The position numbers and the translations under genes were made by a program. Of a stretch of DNA of 64,000 bases, positions 59,240 to 64,000 are shown piece after piece (position 1 is the stretch's first letter; each line of letters opens with the position of its first letter). Source of the DNA: Cristatella mucedo (lineage: Eukaryota; Bryozoa; Phylactolaemata; Cristatellidae); assembly GCA_009760855.2 (NCBI GenBank), contig WPIO01000005.1, forward strand, positions 248,001 to 312,000. Direction: 5' to 3'. The notes under the pieces were generated by a model. That model was not told where the DNA came from, did no database searches, and saw only the letters and a program-made list of their open reading frames with translations.

Positions 59240-59650
59240 TTCTCTAGTGCATTCAAATCCTAAGCGGCTTTCGGTATGGATAGGATAACCAGCAGACTGC
59301 TTTAAGCGAAAAAAGAAGCAAGAAGCATAGCTGAGTCACGAAGGTGCTCGAGGAGGAAGTATAAATAGCATGGGAGTCGCACATCAGGACGGAAGTAGCA
59401 GCTCAGGACGGCTGGATAGGATGTGCCAGAGTCGACAGCAGAGAGAAGGTGTCGTTTCGTAAGAGCTGTGAAAGCGAGCTCCATAGTTTAGGTACTGCAG
59501 AGCAAAGGCTTCTGCCGCCAATAGCCTTCTAGCGGAGTCTGAATGGAACAGTTAATTCCTTGTCCGTAGATGACCCGAGGGCACGAGACGGCTTAAACTG
59601 GTGCAGCAGCTCGGCTAGGTATGAAGGAGCCGAGCCGTAGCGGAGCCATG
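59240..59650 (-). mobile_element. LINE-M fragment
   Basis: Reversed LINE-M coding end: CTCCATAGTTTAGGTACTGC, AGCAGAGAGAAGGTGTCG and GAAGTAGCAGCTCAGGACGG are complements of the strand at 59660-59740 and 46380-46500. Confidence 0.75.
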
Positions 59651-59654
59651 GCTT

Positions 59655-59935
59655 GTGGTTCTTAGGCACCGACAACTGCTCTCCTGCTGCCGACTATGGC
59701 CCGTCCTTTCCAGCCGTCCTGAGCTGCTACTTCCATGCTGATCACTTCCTCTACTGCTGTCCTGACTCAGCTATGCTTCTCACTTTCTCTTTGTTGTGTG
59801 AGACGAAGTCTGTTGGCCGCCGAATGCGTAACTGCAGAAAGCCGCTTAGGCTGCGAGTGCGCTACACAAACTCTCCTGTGTAATACCCAAATAGTCTTTG
59901 TGGCTTTGTGGAGTTGCAGGCGGAGATACAGATGG
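59655..59935 (+). mobile_element. LINE-M 3' end
   Basis: + strand copy with CTGCTCTCCTGCTGCCGACT, ending in the shared 3' UTR ATAGTCTTTGTGGCTTTGTG. With 59240-59650 it makes an inverted pair. Confidence 0.78.
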
Positions 59936-60610
59936 CGGGCCTTGCATGAATGCCAATATTATGAATTTTGCTCTGTATGTGTTGTAAGGCCGGTAGCCAC
60001 TGCATATCCTTCAGCAATGGTGACACATGGCTGAACCTCTGGAATGTGTTGACTAACCTTGCCGCCGTATTCATCACCACTTGCAGAGGCTTAGTGACTT
60101 TTTTGGCAGCCCAGCCAAAACTGAGGTGCAGTTGCTCAGCCTAGCCAGAGCCAGGAATCTAGTAAGATCTCAAGCCTGCCGCCATGTTCTACAGTCCGTA
60201 ATCCTAAACGGCGATCGAACACGACAACTAGCCGCGGGAAGTGGTCTTCCAGTGAAGCTTTCAAACCTCCAGCAGTAATCAAAGAGCAAACGATGACGGT
60301 ATCCCAATAGCATGCATCCCACTCGATAAGAGCCAAGTCTCCTTGTAGACTTTCGTTGTCCTATGAGTAGGAGTTCGGTTTTATCATCACTTAGTTTAAG
60401 ACAATTTGCCGAAATCAAGGATCATATTTCTGCAAAGCAAACATTCAATTTATCAGTTGCTGCAGCTGATTCCGATAACTTAATTGACAAGTACAGCTGG
60501 GTATCGTCGTCAGTATATAAACGGTAGCCGACCTCATGGGCTCGAACCACTTTTCCACGAGGCTCTTTATAAATGGAGAATAGATAAGATCGTATAACAG
60601 ACCCTTGTAG
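59936..60610 (-). mobile_element. LINE-M-like RT fragment
   Basis: The - strand reads GYRLYTDDDTQLYL (YxDD box region) and then NCLKLSDDKTELLLIGQR, typical of CR1/L2-like reverse transcriptases. MNTAARLVNTFQRFSHVSPL follows. The frame is broken several times. Confidence 0.78.
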
Positions 60611-60985
60611 ACTGCTCCCAAAGCCTGGAACTCCCTCCCGACTTGCGTCAGAACATCCTATGACTTCACCACATTTAAAAAGAACTTAAAAACACACCTA
60701 TTTAGGACAGCATTTAGTGGGTCCCTGTGATTCGTCCTTCACGTGCTTATGCGTGCTGACACTGTGCATGCTTCCACTAACCACACTCGTATGCTGACCC
60801 TGTGCCTGTCACCTCTAACCATGTTATTAATGCTGCTTATCAAGCATGCATGATAATACTCACCATTCAATTGCATTTCCCTTTGCAGCCATTGTTAAGT
60901 GTCTAGAAAGAGATCGAGTTCTCTGAGTGCGCTTTATCAAGTGCATTATTATTTATATTATTATTATTATTATTAACTCCACGGG
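60611..60985 (+). mobile_element. LINE-L 3' end
   Basis: Begins in the coding end (CTCCCAAAGCCTGGAACTCC), then the 3' UTR and a tail TCTAGAAAGAGATCGAGTTC, finishing in (ATT)n at 60947-60975. Confidence 0.88.
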
Positions 60986-61612
60986 TGACTGGTAGGTTTG
61001 ATGAGACGTGACCGTTACACGACTGAACACGATTCGACTAGTGCGATTGGAACTAGGTCAGTGCCTCGTGTGCCAGACCGATCGCTGTTCTCAATCGTTT
61101 CCCCAAACAGTGGTAAAACGTAGGAGGAAAGGAGATTTTACTACGAGATGACAGCTTTAAAAAATTCGGCGCAGGTTGGTTTCGAGGCTATAACCGCCCT
61201 TTTTGGTGAGCCGAAACCAGGCGGACGAGGCGCAGTCGGCAATTTACGTGCCTGATGAGCGGCTACTAGCGTGCATGCCCGATGAGGCCTGCACGCTGGT
61301 TCACGATCGCCTGCTTGCTGCCAGCTTGTTCGTCCCGAATCACTATTTGCAACGACAAAAGAGGATTGAGGCTGACCGATTAAGGACGGGCTGCGTTCGG
61401 TAGGTGCGTGCAGTAGATGTCTGGGCTGCAGAGGGGACGCCGAACCTACCCTCACTATGTGGGAGCTTCGCGATGCACCCACCAACCAATGAGAAATTAA
61501 GGAATGAAAAAGTCGCACGCGAGGGCAAGTAGGATTTTGTGATCGATGGCGTCTAACATAGCTGATAGATCGAGCAAAATCGGGCATTGACACAACCGCT
61601 ATCGTTGCTGCG

Positions 61613-61670
61613 CGACACACATAACCGCTATCGTTGCTGCGCACAGCAACGATAGCGGTTATGTGTGTCG
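61613..61670. repeat. Perfect 27-base hairpin
   Basis: Arms 61613-61639 and 61644-61670 are exact complements around the 4-base loop CGCA. Part of the arm (AACCGCTATCGTTGCTGCGC) also occurs once more just upstream at 61594-61613. It is not linked to a named repeat. Confidence 0.95.
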
Positions 61671-62060
61671 TGTGTGTATCGCGTGGAGGACAGCAGTTTC
61701 AGTGGAGTGGAGTCGCTTGAATCCCTACTGAAATTTGTGTGACAATTCATTCTTGTCAATTTTTTCCATATGCTGCTTAGCGACCATTTTCTTTGAGAAT
61801 CTTTTTAAAAAAGGAAGAAGGGAGACTCCGCAATAGTTTTCTAGAACTTCTAAATACAATACAGGTTCTTTAAGTATTTGTAAAACGATGGCCAATATGA
61901 AAGACTTGGAACAGCTTATTTACGACGCAGAGTAGGATCAAAAACCTTAGCTACGATCAGGCCAAGTTTTCTATCAATGAGTACCGACGATTGGATAATA
62001 GTGTCTTCGGATGACGAGCTCTTTTCACTAGAATAAACTAGCATAATAAAAATAGTGAGA
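61671..62060. other. No recognised feature
   Basis: I see no coding or repeat similarity. Confidence 0.5.
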
Positions 62061-62064
62061 CATT

Positions 62065-62650
62065 TGTTATAGTGCCTCCAGAGAACTCAATCTCTTTATA
62101 GGCACTTTACGCTTGCTGTAAAGGAAGCATAATTGAATTATTAACGGTAGCATGCTCTATGAACAAACAAGCATTACACGGATAGAGGTGACATGCACAG
62201 GGTCATCATGCAAATATGGTTAGTGGCACATGCACGGTGTCAACGCACATACGCACATAAAGGACAAATCACACGGACCCACTAAATGCAATGATAAATA
62301 GATGCATTTATAATTTCTTTTTAATGCGGCGACGCAAGTCGTAAGTGAGTTCCGGGCCTTGGGAGCGTTCGAACTAAAGGCATGGTCTGCAAAGGATTTT
62401 CGGTTGATACCAGGTGAAGGTAAACGATTCGATTTAGAAAAGCGGGTGTTACGACGCTTAGCCGGGTAGAGGAGTAGATCCGGTAGGTAGGCTGGAGCGA
62501 AAGAATGAGGAGACCTAAAAGTGAGTTGACTAAACCTTGAAGTCGATGCGCTGCTTGACTGGGAGCCAGTGCAGATGGGCGATAAGTGGTGTGGTGTGAC
62601 AACTGCGAAGCTCACGACAAACAAGCCTTTTGCACCAACTTCATGCGCCC
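62065..62650 (-). mobile_element. LINE-L 3' part
   Basis: The - strand reads NRKSFADHAFSSNAPKARNS and has the coding end and 3' UTR down to the tail at about 62080 (TCCAGAGAACTCAATCTCTT). It is broken by stops. Confidence 0.83.
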
Positions 62651-62810
62651 AATTGCACAGGCCCGTAGACCATAGCCACTTTGTATGCAGAAACTCGAGG
62701 AAAAAATGCAATGAGGGCACGAAGCAATTAGTACACTTAGCTATTCCTTTAGTCGGAGCAGCCACTATGGAGGCTAGAATGTATGCCATGTATGCAGTTT
62801 TTCAACAACG

Positions 62811-63101
62811 ATGGCGGAAAAAACATCGGCCGACCAGTTTATATACTGTGGTGATACCGCTCAGAATTATCCAAGCAATTTATTTATGCACTGTCTCAAG
62901 GGCAGATATGTGGCTGAGCGTGATGAGAGGCCGCCAAATGCAAGCGATGAGACAAATTTCACTAGAGACAAAGGATCTGGAGGAGGCGCTCATGCATTCG
63001 GTGAAGTCATTGAGTTCTTCACACGCCAAGAGCTTCCTATGCGAGATCAAAAACAAGGGCAGTGCAGTGAGCAAATATCTTTTTGGATAAATCTATTATA
63101 A
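62811..63101 (+). CDS. Possible first exon or small ORF, unrecognised
   Basis: A 96-codon frame starts ATGGCGGAAAAAACATCG (MAEKTSADQFIYCGDTAQNY) with A at -3 and G at +4 and has acidic, soluble-looking composition. It lies in unique sequence after a LINE. I do not recognise the protein. A longer overlapping frame (62569-63090) begins inside the LINE and is less credible. It could be the 5' end of the next gene or chance. Confidence 0.25.
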   Translation: MAEKTSADQFIYCGDTAQNYPSNLFMHCLKGRYVAERDERPPNASDETNFTRDKGSGGGAHAFGEVIEFFTRQELPMRDQKQGQCSEQISFWINLL

Positions 63102-63436
63102 ATCGGAAGATAGACAATAGCTAGTGATGCGATGCTCCTCTCATGCTTAGAGATCTGCCGCGCCGGTTTAGCCCAGCGGCAGCTCAGGTGCTCGCTCGCC
63201 TTAAACGAGCGAGGTTAAGGGAATGTGTATGCGACGCTGTAGCGCCGTGGCGTATGCGAAGCGCCACTAAAAGAAAGATTTATTCTAAAGTTCTCTCAGG
63301 GTGCTATACAAAGGATTGGTCTCTTTCTTCTCCGATCAGTAGAAGTCCGCCCGAGCCCGAGCAACGGCAGCCTGAGCGGCCTATCGGCGTTTGCGGTCGC
63401 CGGCGAAACGAGCTCGGTCATGCCACAATCGAAACT
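63102..63436. other. No recognised feature; GC-richer
   Basis: A possible tRNA-like stretch at 63161-63200 (GGTTTAGCCCAGCGGCAGCT) has an A-box-like motif, but I find no convincing B box. Confidence 0.4.
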
Positions 63437-63507
63437 GAGTCGCACGCACTCAGGCAGCGGCGGCGGCGGCTGAAGCGCTGCCGCCGCTGCCTGAGTGCGT
63501 GCGACTC
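63437..63507. repeat. Perfect 28-base GC-rich hairpin
   Basis: Arms 63437-63464 and 63480-63507 are exact complements (outer GAGTCGCACGCACTCAGG, inner CGGCGGC) around a 15-base centre that contains a GGC-repeat remainder. Confidence 0.95.
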
Positions 63508-63746
63508 GTACCGATGACCAGTCGCGGTACTAACGCAAAAAATGCGAGAATGTAAGGAAGAAGGAAGAAGGCCCCAGCTTCAGGCTTTCAGCACTCGCTG
63601 AGCTGCTCTTTAACATCGAGTCATCGATGGCGGACTGCCCGCGCCTCTCTTTGATCGTTATAGTATGCGATCATCCGGTGCGAGGGCTGAGTGATGCGAG
63701 CTGAGGCTATGCCGTCGGTTGAGCGATTTAGCATCCGGGCCATCAT

Positions 63747-64000
63747 GAGTGAGGGAGAGAGAGAGGGGGGGAGAGAAAGAGGGAGAGAGAGACCAAGGGG
63801 GAGAGCGAGACAGACAAAGACAGAAAGACAGACAGAGAGAGGAGACAGAGAGACCGAAAGAGAGACACAGAGAGGCAGACAGAGAGAGACAGAGAGGGGA
63901 GAGAGATGGAGAGAGAAAGAGGGAGAGAGAGAGAGACAGGGAGAGCGAGGGAGAGGGAGAGAGAAAGAGTGTGAGGCAGAGGGAGAGAGAGAGAGAAAGA
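63747..64000 (+). repeat. GA-rich low-complexity tract to window end
   Basis: Over 250 bases of mostly A and G with GAGA and GACAGA units. It continues past the window. Confidence 0.96.

Noticed and set aside
61141-61644. 167-codon - strand frame
   Set aside because: Arg/Ser/Pro-rich, runs into the hairpin at 61613 and resembles nothing known; likely chance in GC-richer DNA.

Overview
The window is animal nuclear DNA. It carries one complete, intron-rich protein-coding gene on the + strand, surrounded by and filled with decayed retrotransposons. The gene is DDB1 (DNA damage-binding protein 1, the adaptor of CUL4-RING ubiquitin ligases). I rebuilt it exon by exon by matching translations to the conserved family sequence and to splice signals. 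There are 26 coding exons between 5010 and 56795. The exon lengths sum to 3534 nt, which is 1177 codons plus a stop; every intron phase agrees and no frameshift or internal stop was found. The human protein is 1140 residues; most of the extra length lies in two loops, encoded by exons 14 and 17. The CpG-poor introns, tRNA-derived SINEs, 5'-truncated CR1/L2-like LINE copies and long microsatellites fit an invertebrate metazoan. I cannot name the species from the sequence.

Layout. 1-5009: upstream DNA with one SINE, one LINE 3' end, short tandem repeats and two adjacent SINEs just before the gene. 5010-15002: DDB1 exons 1-5 in roughly 2-4 kb introns. 19033-21260: a tight cluster of exons 6-10. 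21261-28719: exons 11-12, a displaced second copy of exon 7, a large (TC)n tract touching the exon 11 donor, a LINE with reverse transcriptase motifs, and a 1.1 kb foldback element. 28720-36828: exons 13-20. 36829-45694: an 8.9 kb intron built largely of LINE fragments plus a second foldback copy. 45695-46003: exons 21-22. 46004-53209: a 7.2 kb repeat-bearing intron. 53210-56795: exons 23-26. 56796-64000: 3' flank with more LINE pieces, two near-perfect hairpins and a GA-rich satellite running to the end.

Splicing stands out. Twenty-three of the 25 coding introns are GT-AG. Intron 14 is GC-AG. Intron 24 is an AT-AC intron with a full U12-type (minor spliceosome) 5' splice site and branch point.

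Repeats also tell a story. One SINE family (called SINE-A here) shares its 3' tail with the main LINE family (LINE-L), which suggests that the SINE is mobilised by that LINE. I saw no CRISPR, operon or prokaryotic feature. I found no undescribed multi-gene system. The notable content is the splice-site chemistry, the exon duplication and the transposable-element relationships.
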